Shown: positions 9,135 through 19,174, counted from the stretch's first letter. The stretch is 64,000 nucleotides of DNA from Prevotella sp. P2-180 (GCF_002251435.1 NZ_NPJI01000063.1:1-64000); one strand, 5' to 3'. Numbers and translations: made by a program. Notes: generated from the letters alone by a model not told the origin.

Positions 9135-10108
9135 TACTTTCTTGAAGCCAAAAGATTTCTCACAATAATATACATTCTAGGGCAAAGTCTGAATAATTTA
9201 AGATTTCCTGGGATGTATGTTCTATCCACTTGTTGTAGAAGTTGCAGAAGAGCCTTGATAATCTCTTTTTTTCTATTGAAGATGCTGCGGTAATGGATGG
9301 TAAACCATAAGACGATATTTATATTTACACAGACATTATCAGAGAGCTTTTTCCTTACATCTCCAGATGTGTCTTTAGTAAGAATGGCTACGATATCTAT
9401 CGCTTGGCACCCAAGCAACATTTTCTCTGTTGTGACATTAGCCATGCAAGATGAAGAGTTGCGCCTATAGAGATACAACAAGACATCAGCATTGACAAAA
9501 GTCCTGCTTTTGAGTATTGCTTGGGTTATGAAAGCCCAATCCTCCATAAATGCCACTTTTGGAGGAAATTTCAGATTATTATCTGTTATTAGTTTTCGGG
9601 AGATTAGATATCCCCAGCAATATCCCTCCTTCATGCGAGTGACATTTACGATAGCCTCTTCACCTGTCATCACCTGAATGGAACCGTTGTCATGATTACT
9701 TGAAAAATCCTCACACACAGCATCTTCAGGGACTTCTTTGTGTGCAGCCTTAACGATATCGGCCTTATTATCAACGGCAATCTTTATAAGTTTCCCAAGA
9801 CTACCAAAGACCAACATATCGTCTGCATCAACAAACGTGACATAATCTCCTGTTGCTTTCTCCAAGGCATTATTTCGCGCACAAGCCACTCCCTGGTTTT
9901 CTTGTTTGACAACAAGGATATTTTGGTGTCTCTTGGCATATTCAGACGCCAATGAGTAGCCGTTGTCCTTGCTTCCGTCATCAATGACGATCACCTCAAA
10001 TTCAGATTCATTCATTTCTTGTCTGAATATCGTGTCAAGGCATTGCTTGATATATTTCTCGCAGTTATATAGCGGAATTATTATTGAAAGAATAGGATGA
10101 TTATTCAT
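9131..10108 (-). CDS. Glycosyltransferase family 2
   Basis: 325 aa GT-A fold inverting transferase: ILSIIIPLYNCEKYIKQCLD at the start, VIVIDDGSKDNG (about 39-50), QGVACARNNALEKATGDYVTFVDADDML, with the DADD metal-binding motif near residue 96. It is the last gene of the operon whose promoter is at 16368-16398 and is separated from the preceding GT4 gene by 7 bp. It probably adds one sugar of the capsule or O-chain repeat unit. Confidence 0.9.
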   Translation of the reverse strand: MNNHPILSIIIPLYNCEKYIKQCLDTIFRQEMNESEFEVIVIDDGSKDNGYSLASEYAKRHQNILVVKQENQGVACARNNALEKATGDYVTFVDADDMLVFGSLGKLIKIAVDNKADIVKAAHKEVPEDAVCEDFSSNHDNGSIQVMTGEEAIVNVTRMKEGYCWGYLISRKLITDNNLKFPPKVAFMEDWAFITQAILKSRTFVNADVLLYLYRRNSSSCMANVTTEKMLLGCQAIDIVAILTKDTSGDVRKKLSDNVCVNINIVLWFTIHYRSIFNRKKEIIKALLQLLQQVDRTYIPGNLKLFRLCPRMYIIVRNLLASRKY

Positions 10109-10115
10109 AATGCAT

Positions 10116-11243
10116 TTATATTTCTGTTATAACTTTTTCCATTTGATATTTCCAAGAAAGATGCTCCACGGTCGTTCTGATTTCAGCTGGATTGAAGTCG
10201 TGACTATCTATATAGTTTATTATCTCTCCAACATTGATTGGCGATTCATCTGCCGGTGCCTTGATTATATATGGTTTATCATCAAAGTCACTATCATTTT
10301 CTGAATAAATGAATGATATTCCTCTTGCGGCATATTCACGATTTTTCAATGTTTTTATCTCAGTTATGCCGCTTCTGTGACGACCAAGACTGCCAATGGC
10401 AAACACGCATTGGTTGAACACCTCGTCGAGCTTATCGCCAAAAAGTTTTCCGTGATTTATGATATATTTCTCTATGCCATATTTTCTTGCCATCTGCTCG
10501 ACCGTAAGATAACCATTACTTGTGGTTCCACGGTCGTCTTCCCAACCGACAACATGAAAATATACTTTTCTGCCATTCGGATTGCTCTTGTAATACTCTC
10601 CAAGGCCCGCAACAAGTCGGTCAAAGCCATGCCAATAATGAATTTCCGCTACGGCAATAAGGTGAATGTCCTGCTGCTTCTTGGGATTATGAAGAGGTAT
10701 GCTGTCCAAGTCGATGCCATTACTTATGCAGATGGTGCGTTTGCCAAAAATACTCTCCTTATTTGAAAACGTCACGATAGCCTCCATCTTGGCGGATAGC
10801 GCCCTTCTGAACATCATATCGAAATAAAGTGGAATCTTGTATTTCAGAGGATAACCCTTAAACTCATGGTCGTAGGGATAAGTTGGAATCTCTGTGACGC
10901 ATTTTATTCCGGTCTTTTTAAGTCTTGCGAAAAGCCTTACAAGCATGGGACTTGCATTCATAAAACTGCGGGCATAAACCATTTCGATACCGTTATCCAC
11001 ACAATATCCGCAGATGCACCCGAGGTCAATCCTTGAACGCAAGGCAGCCATTGCTCCCAAACCATAGTCGGCGATAACCTTGTCGTCAACATATCTGCAA
11101 CGATGTCCGCGAGAGTCAAAGTCGTAGTAGCAGAGATGAACCTCATGTCCATTCTGCCTTAACCCCTTCACCTGATAGTGGATTTTCTTGCTTATGCCGC
11201 TCTCGTCGGAGAAGCCGTGATATACAAGGAATAGTATTATCAT
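10116..11243 (-). CDS. GT4-like glycosyltransferase
   Basis: 375 aa protein with a GT-B style N-terminus (MIILFLVYHGFSDESGISKKI) and an internal block HLIAVAEIHYWHGFDRLVAGL (about 195-215), which resembles the donor-domain start of GT4 enzymes. The usual EX7E motif is weak: the corresponding region reads ITEIKTLKNREYAARGISFIYS. This makes it a divergent member. Its start codon overlaps the end of the upstream GT2 gene by 4 bp (ATGA at 11240-11243), indicating translational coupling within the operon. Confidence 0.75.
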   Translation of the reverse strand: MIILFLVYHGFSDESGISKKIHYQVKGLRQNGHEVHLCYYDFDSRGHRCRYVDDKVIADYGLGAMAALRSRIDLGCICGYCVDNGIEMVYARSFMNASPMLVRLFARLKKTGIKCVTEIPTYPYDHEFKGYPLKYKIPLYFDMMFRRALSAKMEAIVTFSNKESIFGKRTICISNGIDLDSIPLHNPKKQQDIHLIAVAEIHYWHGFDRLVAGLGEYYKSNPNGRKVYFHVVGWEDDRGTTSNGYLTVEQMARKYGIEKYIINHGKLFGDKLDEVFNQCVFAIGSLGRHRSGITEIKTLKNREYAARGISFIYSENDSDFDDKPYIIKAPADESPINVGEIINYIDSHDFNPAEIRTTVEHLSWKYQMEKVITEI

Positions 11244-12286
11244 CTTGAAATAAAAGATATAACTTTATCAACTACTAAAGCCGGTTTCCAAAACAAAGCT
11301 ACAAATACGTTGTAATGACGTCTATACAACTTCATAAACCGCAAATTTACCAAAGGATAGAACGAGAACAGAACCATCAGCGAAAGAAACAGTCTTTTCT
11401 TTCTTAGCAGAATATGCAGAAATTGTTTTCTTACAGACTTTAATTCTCTTTCAAAATGTGTGGTTCTATCCATATTATTTCTATTCTTTTCTACATAGTC
11501 TATTGTATTTATTAGCATATTGAAAGCCATTACACTTCTCCCGACAAGAGCTGGATAGTCGAGGTTTTTCATGAAGTTTTGAAGTATCGAAATATAGTCG
11601 TTACAGCATTTTTCCACTTTCTCTTTTCTTGCACACAGCATTATTCCTCCTTCATTCTTGCGATAGAAATATGTGACTTCCGATATGATGCTTACATTTG
11701 AGGCATTGGGCAGAAGATTGTAATTCCAAAGGTTGTCTTCGAAATAAATCCCTGGCATAAACCTTATACCAGTCCTGTCGATTAATTCTTTCTTAATCAA
11801 ACTATTCCACGCTGTTATGACCCAAGTAGTTCCTAAAAACAAGTAATTCATATTGACAAAACATTCCATTCTGTCTAATTTGAATAGATTGTAATTATGT
11901 AATTCGTCAAATGCATTACCTATGATTATTTCAGCATTAGGATATTCTGTATGGACTTTCATAAGTGTCTCTATGGCATTATCATATAAATAGTCATCTG
12001 AATCAAGAAAAAAGATATATTCTCCTGATGAAATATCTAATCCCGTGTTTCTAGATGCCGACAACCCTTTGTTTTTCTCATGACGACAAAGTCTGATACT
12101 CATACTGCCTTTGTATTGCCCTATTATATCGTTAACTATGTCCATAGACTTATCGGGTGAGCAATCATCGACTATTATACACTCTATCTTCGAATGGTCA
12201 TAGGTTTGGCTTATGACAGAGTTCAGACATTCCGCCACAAATTTCTCTACGTTGTAGATAGGTATTATAATCGATATTTCTTTCAT
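11240..12286 (-). CDS. Glycosyltransferase family 2
   Basis: 348 aa GT2 enzyme: ISIIIPIYNVEKFVAECLNSVISQ, CIIVDDCSPDKSMDIV, KNKGLSASRNTGLDISSGEYIFFLDSDDYL, with the DSDD motif near residue 96. The C-terminal 70 residues contain basic and hydrophobic stretches (FLSLMVLFSFYPLVNL) that may associate with the membrane. It lies 2 bp after the Stealth gene and overlaps the next GT4-like gene by 4 bp, so it is clearly part of one tightly packed glycan-synthesis operon. Confidence 0.9.
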   Translation of the reverse strand: MKEISIIIPIYNVEKFVAECLNSVISQTYDHSKIECIIVDDCSPDKSMDIVNDIIGQYKGSMSIRLCRHEKNKGLSASRNTGLDISSGEYIFFLDSDDYLYDNAIETLMKVHTEYPNAEIIIGNAFDELHNYNLFKLDRMECFVNMNYLFLGTTWVITAWNSLIKKELIDRTGIRFMPGIYFEDNLWNYNLLPNASNVSIISEVTYFYRKNEGGIMLCARKEKVEKCCNDYISILQNFMKNLDYPALVGRSVMAFNMLINTIDYVEKNRNNMDRTTHFERELKSVRKQFLHILLRKKRLFLSLMVLFSFYPLVNLRFMKLYRRHYNVFVALFWKPALVVDKVISFISR

Positions 12287-12288
12287 AT

Positions 12289-13308
12289 TTATATTTCAAA
12301 AATTGACTTGTCTGGCAATAGCGAATCCAATGCTTCATTTATACGAGGCTTAATCTCCATGAAGTCGGTATTCGAAAGCAAAGGATCGTCATTAATTGAT
12401 ATTATATCATATTTCTGCTGGATAATTGAGGTTATTATCTCATCACAGTTGCTTAATGAAGGAGAAAACATTTTTCGTTGTTTCATCTTATTATATGGAG
12501 CGAACTTGTTTTCTGCCAACTGCCAATAGCGTACAAGCCATTGGTTGACATCTGTGTTTTGTCTAAATTTGTTTTTACAATGTTCATGAAGATAATCGGG
12601 ATAGTTTTGCCACACTGTATTGAAAGTGCTTTTGAGAAAAGACTGTGCAGAGTGAACAATATAGAACCCTGTAAAGAAGCGCTGGTTGGCTTTCATAATT
12701 GCTTGCATCATACCATGAATTCCTAAGTAAGGACCATACCATCGATACAGGTTTCCTCTTGTAACATTTCGTTTCCTGAAATGAGCATTAATAAGGCCTA
12801 ACTGTGTAAAATCAATATATTGGATCGCTGTGTCATTAGGAACATAAATACTTAGAAGATTTTGCTGGAGCGAAGAATCACAAGGAAGGCCATGACGGAA
12901 AAAGTCTGTAGGCTTTAATGGACGAATAGGGAAAATGTCATCATTCAAATAAATGAAATGCTCGCCAAGTTCTTCTATCCTATGCAAATTGAGTTCTATT
13001 GTATTACTATTAAACGTAGGGAGGTATTCCTTGGGTATATAGTCGGAATGGTTGACAAGCCTTAGCTTTTCACAATTCACATTGAGCCATTGAGGCTTTT
13101 GTCCACAGGTGATGAGAAAAACACGATTCACCCAAGGCCAGAATTTCTCTATGCCACGGAAGAGGTATTGCAGGTTGTCCCAATCACGATAGCGTGAATC
13201 AGATTTGTCGGCAGACTTCACTTCACTATACTGGTCTTTCAACTTCTGCCATTCAGGGTCGTTGCCGTCAACCCAAGGTATTACTACATCTATTTTATAG
13301 TTATTCAT
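12289..13308 (-). CDS. Stealth family phosphosugar transferase
   Basis: 339 aa protein with the signature blocks of Stealth proteins (hexose-1-phosphate transferases of capsule synthesis, related to the eukaryotic GlcNAc-1-phosphotransferase). Conserved region 1 is IDVVIPWVDGNDPEW at the N-terminus. Region 2 is SRYRDWDNLQYLFRGIEKFWPWVNRVFLITCGQKPQWL, followed by FIYLNDDIFP with its acidic pair. Region 3/4-like segments follow around residues 190-260. The family links sugars by phosphodiester bonds, so the polysaccharide made here may contain phosphodiester linkages. It is 53 bp downstream of the GT8 gene. Confidence 0.88.
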   Translation of the reverse strand: MNNYKIDVVIPWVDGNDPEWQKLKDQYSEVKSADKSDSRYRDWDNLQYLFRGIEKFWPWVNRVFLITCGQKPQWLNVNCEKLRLVNHSDYIPKEYLPTFNSNTIELNLHRIEELGEHFIYLNDDIFPIRPLKPTDFFRHGLPCDSSLQQNLLSIYVPNDTAIQYIDFTQLGLINAHFRKRNVTRGNLYRWYGPYLGIHGMMQAIMKANQRFFTGFYIVHSAQSFLKSTFNTVWQNYPDYLHEHCKNKFRQNTDVNQWLVRYWQLAENKFAPYNKMKQRKMFSPSLSNCDEIITSIIQQKYDIISINDDPLLSNTDFMEIKPRINEALDSLLPDKSIFEI

Positions 13309-13361
13309 AACTTCTGTCTTATAAGTTGTTTAAGTTTATCTCTCAAATCCACACTTGACAT

Positions 13362-14291
13362 TTATTCGAAAAAACTCTCCCATCCCTCAATATACGTCTT
13401 GTTTTCCCAAGCCTTTTTCTTAATTTGTGGGATTAATGTATAGAAAATTCTCTTAAATACATGTTTTTGAATGGTAAAATGCCGCCACCCGGATGCTTTT
13501 TGATATTTCATAAAGAGTTTTTTGCCTGGAAGATAGCATCCCAATGACCACGGTTTTGTAGGACCTAAGTAATGGAATATTATAGGGTCGAGTCTTGACT
13601 CTTGTATCTCCCCTTGCATTTCTTTGGGATAGTTATCAAGATTTTTATGGTAATGATATGGCGTGACATTATACTTGACTGGTAATTGTCTTCGCTCATC
13701 TTGAAGGATTGCGTTCAGGGCATCCTGATCGTTATATATCAATTCATTTCCTAAGTCAACAATATACGATAACAGTCTATTCTGAACATCGTGTTTCCTC
13801 CAGTAATCAAGATTCATGACAATGACGCCAGAATTGAGATAATAATTGTTAATACCTAATCTGCTCAACGTCCCCTTATCTTGATACCATAGGTCAGGCA
13901 CCATAGCCACCGCCACGTCGTTGACATCTGTTTCCCACAACGATTTCAAATCCTTGCATACTACAAGGTCACAGTCAAGATATATCACCTTGTCCAAATT
14001 GGGTAACATTGAGGGCAGAAGGATACGGGCGTACATCATAATATTGCCATAATGAATTTTGTCATCCACAGGACAATCTTTCAGTATTCCCAAGTCAATT
14101 TCCAAAAACCTTAATTCTACATGATATCTGTCGGCAATCTTTTTCAATCTCTTGACCGTGCTGTCTTTCAGGCCGTTATGCAATAAATACATCATAACAT
14201 CATCGGAAGTGACGTTGATTCCGATGGATGTCACGACAACACCAAACATTGGTGCCAATTTCTCGTTTGAACAGCATGCAATGTGAATCAT
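13362..14291 (-). CDS. Glycosyltransferase family 8
   Basis: 309 aa retaining GT-A enzyme of the LgtC/glycogenin type: IHIACCSNEKLAPMFGVVVTSI at the start, YARILLPSMLPNLDKVIYLDCDLVV with the DxD motif (YLDCDLVV, about 96-103), then LNSGVIVMNLDYWR and FHYLGPTKPW. The last two are typical of galactosyl- or glucosyltransferases in lipopolysaccharide synthesis. It is 15 bp downstream of glf. The pairing of glf and GT8 fits a galactose-containing glycan but does not prove specificity. Confidence 0.9.
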   Translation of the reverse strand: MIHIACCSNEKLAPMFGVVVTSIGINVTSDDVMMYLLHNGLKDSTVKRLKKIADRYHVELRFLEIDLGILKDCPVDDKIHYGNIMMYARILLPSMLPNLDKVIYLDCDLVVCKDLKSLWETDVNDVAVAMVPDLWYQDKGTLSRLGINNYYLNSGVIVMNLDYWRKHDVQNRLLSYIVDLGNELIYNDQDALNAILQDERRQLPVKYNVTPYHYHKNLDNYPKEMQGEIQESRLDPIIFHYLGPTKPWSLGCYLPGKKLFMKYQKASGWRHFTIQKHVFKRIFYTLIPQIKKKAWENKTYIEGWESFFE

Positions 14292-14306
14292 TGTATTGTC
14301 CTCAAT

Positions 14307-15446
14307 TTAAATTTCCAATATTTTCTCCACTATCGGAGCCATGTCGTAATACTTGTATTCCGCAAGGCGGCCTCCGAAGATAACGTCTGGCTCTTGGTCT
14401 GCCAATGCCTTATAACTGGCATAGAGTTGCATGTTCTTATCGTCGTTCACAGGATAGTATGGCTCCAGTCCTTCATGCCATTCCTGTGGATATTCCTTTG
14501 TGACCACGGTCTTGGGGATGTCGTACACCTTGTCGCCAAACAATTCGAAATGCTTGTGTTCGATGGTGCGGGTGTAAGCCACTTCCTTGTCGGTATAGTT
14601 AACCACTGCATTGCCTTGGTAGTTAGGGCAGTCGAGTGTCTCGTGTTCGAAGCGTAAGCTGCGGTAGTCGAGTTGACCGTAGCGATAGTCGTAGAATTGG
14701 TCTATCTTTGCCGTAAAGACGAGTTGGTCGGCTATTTCTTTCCATCTGTGTATGTTTGCTTCAGGACAGAGGTCGTTAGTATTAAAGAAATCGATGTCGG
14801 TTAGTATGTCGCATTCTTTTAGCAGTCCGTCTATCAGTTTGTTATAACCACCTATGGGAATACCCTGATATGTGTCGTTGAAGTAATTGTTATCATATAC
14901 GAATCTCACGGGGAGTCGTTTTATGATAAACGCAGGCAGTTCTGTGCAGGGTCGCCCCCATTGCTTCTCGGTATATTCTTTTATGAGTACTTCGTAGATA
15001 TCCTTTCCCACGAGCATGAGAGCCTGCTCCTCAAGGTTTTGCGGTTGTCGACCGTTGAGTTTTGCCTTCATCTCCTGCTTTTGCTCCTCGATGATACATC
15101 GCGCCTCTTCTGGAGTTGTGATGTTCCACATTCTTGAGAAAGTGTTCATATTAAAGGGCAGATTGTATAGCCGCCCGTGGTATTTGGCGAGGGGTGAGTT
15201 AGTGTATCTGTTGAACGGCACTATGGAGTTGACGAAGTCCCACACCTTCTTGTTTGAGGTGTGGAATATATGTGCGCCATATTTATGAACGTTGATGCCT
15301 TCTGTGTTTTCGCAATAGATATTGCCGCCGGTATGCGACCTGCGGTCGATGACGAGGCATTTCTTGCCTTTATCATTCAATCGCCAAGCCATCATTGCTC
15401 CATAGAGTCCTGCTCCAACTATTAGGTAGTCATATCGTTTCTTCAT
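14307..15446 (-). CDS. glf: UDP-galactopyranose mutase
   Basis: 379 aa flavoenzyme interconverting UDP-galactopyranose and UDP-galactofuranose in the cytosol. The FAD-binding motif YLIVGAGLYGAMMA is at residues 7-20 and VIDRRSHTGGNIY at about 33-45. The characteristic HKYGAHIFHTSNKKVWDFV follows, and later YTRTIEHKHFE and TKEYPQEW carry conserved arginine and acidic residues of the active site. The length is normal for the family. It provides the galactofuranose donor for the surrounding glycosyltransferases, and implies Galf in the surface polysaccharide. It is 10 bp downstream of the first gene of the operon. Confidence 0.96.
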   Translation of the reverse strand: MKKRYDYLIVGAGLYGAMMAWRLNDKGKKCLVIDRRSHTGGNIYCENTEGINVHKYGAHIFHTSNKKVWDFVNSIVPFNRYTNSPLAKYHGRLYNLPFNMNTFSRMWNITTPEEARCIIEEQKQEMKAKLNGRQPQNLEEQALMLVGKDIYEVLIKEYTEKQWGRPCTELPAFIIKRLPVRFVYDNNYFNDTYQGIPIGGYNKLIDGLLKECDILTDIDFFNTNDLCPEANIHRWKEIADQLVFTAKIDQFYDYRYGQLDYRSLRFEHETLDCPNYQGNAVVNYTDKEVAYTRTIEHKHFELFGDKVYDIPKTVVTKEYPQEWHEGLEPYYPVNDDKNMQLYASYKALADQEPDVIFGGRLAEYKYYDMAPIVEKILEI

Positions 15447-15456
15447 ATTTCGTTTA

Positions 15457-16314
15457 TCAGTTAGGTGATTGCTTTATGAGATTGTCTTCCGAATCTTCGT
15501 ATTTCTCCTTTTTGAAGAATATGCGTGTTATACCTTTTAATTGTACTCTTGCACGATATAAAAGGCTACTGAAAAGGGAACCTGTGCCAAGCGTGCCGTA
15601 GCCTGTGACGGGACGTGCCTTGCGGTTATAGACGAAAGCTATTCGGCCATATTTCTTCAGAGAGAGAGCGAGTGAGCCGTCTTCGCCACGACGGATGTCG
15701 GTACGTATTTTTTCCTTACGAGCATATTCGGCATTGAAAGCAAATGTCATTCCGCGGATACATAGTTCTGGACGCTTGAAATGCTGAATGTATAAGAAGG
15801 TGTCGCGGATAAACTCGAATATCCATAGGCCAAAGGCGGAATGGTTATTATCGGGATAGTAACTCCAAAAGCCTCCCACGCATGATATGCCTGGTTTTTC
15901 GAGCGTTTGCATCATGATGTCAACATAATGCGGTGGATAGAAAGTGTCGGCATCGATAAAGAAATGGTATTTCCCCCTTGAATGGTCCAATCCGCATTGA
16001 CGTGCGAAACCAGGACTCTTCTTTGTCTCATTGAAATATCTCACTCCCAAGGCCTTATATACTTCTTCTGTATCATCCTTGGAATTATTGTTCACTCCCA
16101 AGATTTCTATTGGATATGATGTTTGCAGCTCACTTAGCGACCATAGGCAGGCGGCAAGTCTTTTGCCTTCATTATACGCAATGACTACTATCGACACAAG
16201 CGGATTGTCGCTCTGCATCGCCGCCAACCGCTCGCGAGTTGACCATATGACTTCGTCGGACACCTCACTGAAGGGCTTTTCGTATATCGAGAGATATTTA
16301 CTGTACCACGCCAT
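15457..16314 (-). CDS. Glycosyltransferase family 2, first gene of glycan operon
   Basis: 285 aa GT2 enzyme whose catalytic domain begins at about residue 38 (NPLVSIVVIAYNEGKRLAACL), followed by NNNSKDDTEEVYKAL, the acceptor-side GFARQCGLDHSRGKYHFFIDADTFY (DAD motif near residue 119) and RRGEDGSLALSLKKYG. The ED pair in the last segment is the usual catalytic-base region. It follows the promoter at 16368-16398 and starts a seven-gene minus-strand run down to 9131. Confidence 0.88.
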   Translation of the reverse strand: MAWYSKYLSIYEKPFSEVSDEVIWSTRERLAAMQSDNPLVSIVVIAYNEGKRLAACLWSLSELQTSYPIEILGVNNNSKDDTEEVYKALGVRYFNETKKSPGFARQCGLDHSRGKYHFFIDADTFYPPHYVDIMMQTLEKPGISCVGGFWSYYPDNNHSAFGLWIFEFIRDTFLYIQHFKRPELCIRGMTFAFNAEYARKEKIRTDIRRGEDGSLALSLKKYGRIAFVYNRKARPVTGYGTLGTGSLFSSLLYRARVQLKGITRIFFKKEKYEDSEDNLIKQSPN

Positions 16315-16367
16315 ACATCACACCTTTTTTATAATATGTCAACATTCTGGATTTGTCTTATTTTTCG

Positions 16368-16398
16368 CAAAATTACATAAAAATTGGAAAACTGCAAA
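16368..16398 (-). promoter_or_regulatory. Promoter of the glycan-synthesis operon
   Basis: On the minus strand TTTG (16395-16398), exactly 19 bp, then TAATTTTG (16368-16375): a full match to the Bacteroidetes consensus. The first start codon (16314) is 54 bp downstream. No inverted-repeat invertible promoter ends were noticed around it. Confidence 0.8.
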
Positions 16399-16442
16399 AC
16401 TTTTGAGAGAAAAAAATTAATTATTATATCAAAATGTATGAA

Positions 16443-16931
16443 TCAGGATAATCTGACATAATCAACAAAGTCGAAATCATGGCTGTGGCGCTCGTCGTGA
16501 GTATGGTGCTCGCGCCACTGCTCCTGCCATCCTTGGCTATAGTCGGGGAAGAAGCAGTCGGCAGCATCGGGGGTGTCAGCCACTTCGGTAAGGCAAAGGC
16601 GGTGGGCTATGGCGATGGCTTGGGTATAGACATGAGCTCCTCCAATGATAAACACTTCCTCGTCGGAAGAGCAATGAGCCAAGGCTTCTTCAAGCGAACT
16701 GAAGCACTCACATCCTGGCAGTTGGCTCACTGTACGGGAGAGCACAATATTCCGACGATTGGGCAAGGCTCCCTTGGGCAACGACTCGAAGGTGTTTCTG
16801 CCCATCACTATGGTATGGCCTGTAGTGAGAGACTTGAAGCGTTTCAAATCGTCGGGTAGCCAGTATATTAGTTTATTGTCGCGGCCTATGGCCCTATTAG
16901 CCGCAACAGCTGCAATTATTGATATTTTCAT
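16443..16931 (-). CDS. folA: Dihydrofolate reductase
   Basis: 162 aa enzyme reducing dihydrofolate to tetrahydrofolate with NADPH. Conserved landmarks in order: ISIIAAVAANRAIGRDNKLIYWLPDDLKRFKSLT (substrate pocket with Asp27-equivalent in PDDL), TIVMGRNTFESLPKGALPNRRNIVLSR (NADPH site) and VFIIGGAHVYTQAI. The length is typical. It is 28 bp downstream of thyA, the usual pairing, because ThyA produces the dihydrofolate that FolA recycles. Confidence 0.97.
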   Translation of the reverse strand: MKISIIAAVAANRAIGRDNKLIYWLPDDLKRFKSLTTGHTIVMGRNTFESLPKGALPNRRNIVLSRTVSQLPGCECFSSLEEALAHCSSDEEVFIIGGAHVYTQAIAIAHRLCLTEVADTPDAADCFFPDYSQGWQEQWREHHTHDERHSHDFDFVDYVRLS

Positions 16932-16959
16932 TTTTCAATTATTAAATAGTCTGATTTCC

Positions 16960-17754
16960 TTACACCGAAACTTCTGCCTTGATGTGCGGCCACGGGTCGT
17001 AGCCTTCAAGTTCGAAATCCTCAAACTTGAAGTCGAAGATTGACTTCACGTCTGGATTGATTTTCATTCGCGGAAGTGGACGTGGAGTGCGGGTGACCTG
17101 AAGGCGTGCCTGGTCGAGATGGTTGAGATAGAGATGGGTGTCGCCTGTGGTATGGATGAAATCGCCAGGCTCAAAACCTGTCACCTGTGCCATCATCTGA
17201 AGCAGCAAGGCATAGCTGGCAATGTTGAACGGAACTCCGAGAAACGTGTCGGCTGAACGCTGATAGAGCTGAAGACTAAGTCGACCGTTGGCCACGTAAA
17301 ACTGAAACATGGTGTGACACGGAGGCAAGGCCATGGAATCTACCTCAGCCACGTTCCACGCACTCACTATCATGCGACGTGAGTCTGGATTGTGCTTCAG
17401 TTGGTCTACCACGTTTGCTATCTGGTCGATGGTGCCGCCCTTGTAGTCGGGCCATGAACGCCATTGGTGACCATACACAGGTCCGAGTTCACCATTTTCG
17501 TCAGCCCACTCGTTCCATATTCTCACTCCATGCTCCTGAAGATACCGAACATTGGTGTCGCCATTGAGAAACCAGAGCAGTTCGTAGATTATCGACTTCA
17601 GATGCAGCTTTTTAGTTGTCAACAGCGGGAAACCGTCGGCAAGGTTAAACCTCATCTGGTTACCAAATACACTTAGCGTGCCAGTGCCTGTACGATCGCC
17701 TTTCTGCACGCCCTCTGTGAGTATTCTATTGAGTAGTTCTATATATTGTTTCAT
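16960..17754 (-). CDS. thyA: Thymidylate synthase
   Basis: 264 aa enzyme converting dUMP and methylene-tetrahydrofolate to dTMP and dihydrofolate. The sequence aligns end to end with the E. coli type: [18 protein letters not shown], nucleophile Cys in [12 protein letters not shown] (Cys146-equivalent), [20 protein letters not shown] and DTHLYLNH. I place the start at 17754 (MKQYIELL), not 8 codons upstream, because this gives the family length and its ATG overlaps the stop of the preceding methyltransferase gene as ATGA (17751-17754). Co-transcribed with folA. Confidence 0.97.
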   Translation of the reverse strand: MKQYIELLNRILTEGVQKGDRTGTGTLSVFGNQMRFNLADGFPLLTTKKLHLKSIIYELLWFLNGDTNVRYLQEHGVRIWNEWADENGELGPVYGHQWRSWPDYKGGTIDQIANVVDQLKHNPDSRRMIVSAWNVAEVDSMALPPCHTMFQFYVANGRLSLQLYQRSADTFLGVPFNIASYALLLQMMAQVTGFEPGDFIHTTGDTHLYLNHLDQARLQVTRTPRPLPRMKINPDVKSIFDFKFEDFELEGYDPWPHIKAEVSV

Positions 17755-19133
17755 ATCTTGCTTGACTTTATTCTCCATTCCTGCGGATAGAGGTTGTTTG
17801 AACGATTGCCTATGTTTTTGACAAACCCGAGCGCATGGCCTTCGTGAGCAATGAGCACATAGCCCTTTGGCATCTCGACCGGCAGTTCTATGGCATCACG
17901 ACGAAGATAAGCAAGTGCAGTGGCATGGTCGGCTTCGAAGACTGGGAAAAGGCTGGTATCGAGATTGTCGTAGAGGGCCAACTCTATGTCGGGCACAAGG
18001 TCGCGGCCCTTAACAGTGCCGAGAGCTACACCTGCCTTCAGCATGCGAACCCGTCCTTCCCTTAATATATTATAATAAGGTGTAAGGCTGCAAGGTAGAG
18101 CAAGCACCTTTTCCCCCACTTGTACATATTGGAAGCCATCGCCCAAGCCTTTCCATCCTTTCCATGGAAGGTCTATCTTGTCAGAGGCTTTTGTTTCCTT
18201 TCCACCTTTCCGCCGACGTCGTTCGCCTGAAGACAATGATGCACAGTCCGGCTTTCTCAACACTGCCATGAAAAGTCCCTCGCCTCTGGTGATGCCCGGA
18301 ATGAAACGGTAGACTGGCGAGTCGAAGCCCTCGAGCAACGAGGCTGTGATGTTCCATTGCTGTGAGATTTTTATAGGAAGTATGTCGGCATCGTATTCTT
18401 CCGCAATCCATCTCACGTTCTCCTCGTTTTCGCGAAGATTAAAGGTACAGGTGCTGTAAACGAAAAGTCCTCCAGGCCTGAGTGTCTTCCACGCCTCAGC
18501 CACTATCTCGCGCTGAAGCCGCCAAAGCCTGTCAACCGTCTGCACGCTCCATTCCCCTATTGCCCCTTCGTCCTTGCGAAACATTCCCTCTCCAGAACAA
18601 GGCACATCGCAGAGCACTACGTCAAACAAGGCTCCCGTCCTTGCAATGTCAGAAGGATAGGCATTGGTGACTATGACGTTTGGGTTGCCCCATTTCGAAA
18701 GATTTTCAGCCAGCACGTTGGCACGAGTCTTCACTGGCTCGTTGCTCACAAGCAGACTTCCTTCTGCCAGAGTCTGAAGGGCTAATGTAGACTTACCTCC
18801 TGGAGCAGCACAGAGGTCGAGCATCGCCACCTTCCCGTCTACATGCTGACGTAACACTTCGGCAAGAAACATCGACGAGGCTTCCTGCACATAGTAGCAA
18901 CCGGCATGAAACAACGGGTCGAGAGTGAACTGCGGTCTTTGCTTCAGATACACTCCCTCATCACACCAAGGCACACGCCCGTCATCCACGCCACCCATCG
19001 GCAACCTGCAGCCACGCTTCACCCTAACGCTCACTGAAGGCAGCTCGTCAAACGATGCCATGAATCGGTCAAACCGGCTCCCGCCCATCACCTTTTGGGT
19101 ATACGACACAAAGTCGTCAGGCAATATTTTCAT
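17751..19133 (-). CDS. rRNA cytosine-5 methyltransferase (RsmF/NOP2-Sun family)
   Basis: 460 aa SAM-dependent enzyme methylating cytosine-C5 in rRNA. SAM-binding motif [11 protein letters not shown] is at residues 105-115. The two catalytic cysteines are in [13 protein letters not shown] (Cys179) and YSTCTFN (Cys229), the pattern of the RsmF/YebU group. The C-terminal ~150 residues form the RNA-binding extension. The start at 19133 (MKILPDDF) is preferred over one 8 codons upstream because AAAGGAAG lies just before it and the protein then begins at the conserved helix. Its own promoter is at 19155-19162, and it is translationally coupled to thyA. Confidence 0.9.
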   Translation of the reverse strand: MKILPDDFVSYTQKVMGGSRFDRFMASFDELPSVSVRVKRGCRLPMGGVDDGRVPWCDEGVYLKQRPQFTLDPLFHAGCYYVQEASSMFLAEVLRQHVDGKVAMLDLCAAPGGKSTLALQTLAEGSLLVSNEPVKTRANVLAENLSKWGNPNVIVTNAYPSDIARTGALFDVVLCDVPCSGEGMFRKDEGAIGEWSVQTVDRLWRLQREIVAEAWKTLRPGGLFVYSTCTFNLRENEENVRWIAEEYDADILPIKISQQWNITASLLEGFDSPVYRFIPGITRGEGLFMAVLRKPDCASLSSGERRRRKGGKETKASDKIDLPWKGWKGLGDGFQYVQVGEKVLALPCSLTPYYNILREGRVRMLKAGVALGTVKGRDLVPDIELALYDNLDTSLFPVFEADHATALAYLRRDAIELPVEMPKGYVLIAHEGHALGFVKNIGNRSNNLYPQEWRIKSSKI

Positions 19134-19154
19134 AATTTTCTTCCTTTTGGTGTG

Positions 19155-19162
19155 CAAAATTA
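19155..19162 (-). promoter_or_regulatory. -7 box for the methyltransferase-thyA-folA operon
   Basis: TAATTTTG on the minus strand, with TTG 20 bp upstream and 21 bp before the start at 19133. It is back to back with the plus-strand box at 19175-19182, so the two transcripts use overlapping divergent promoters. Confidence 0.65.
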
Positions 19163-19174
19163 AAAAAAAAATGA

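Noticed and set aside
16368..16398. Invertible capsule promoter
   Set aside because: No inverted repeats flank the promoter and no site-specific recombinase is nearby.
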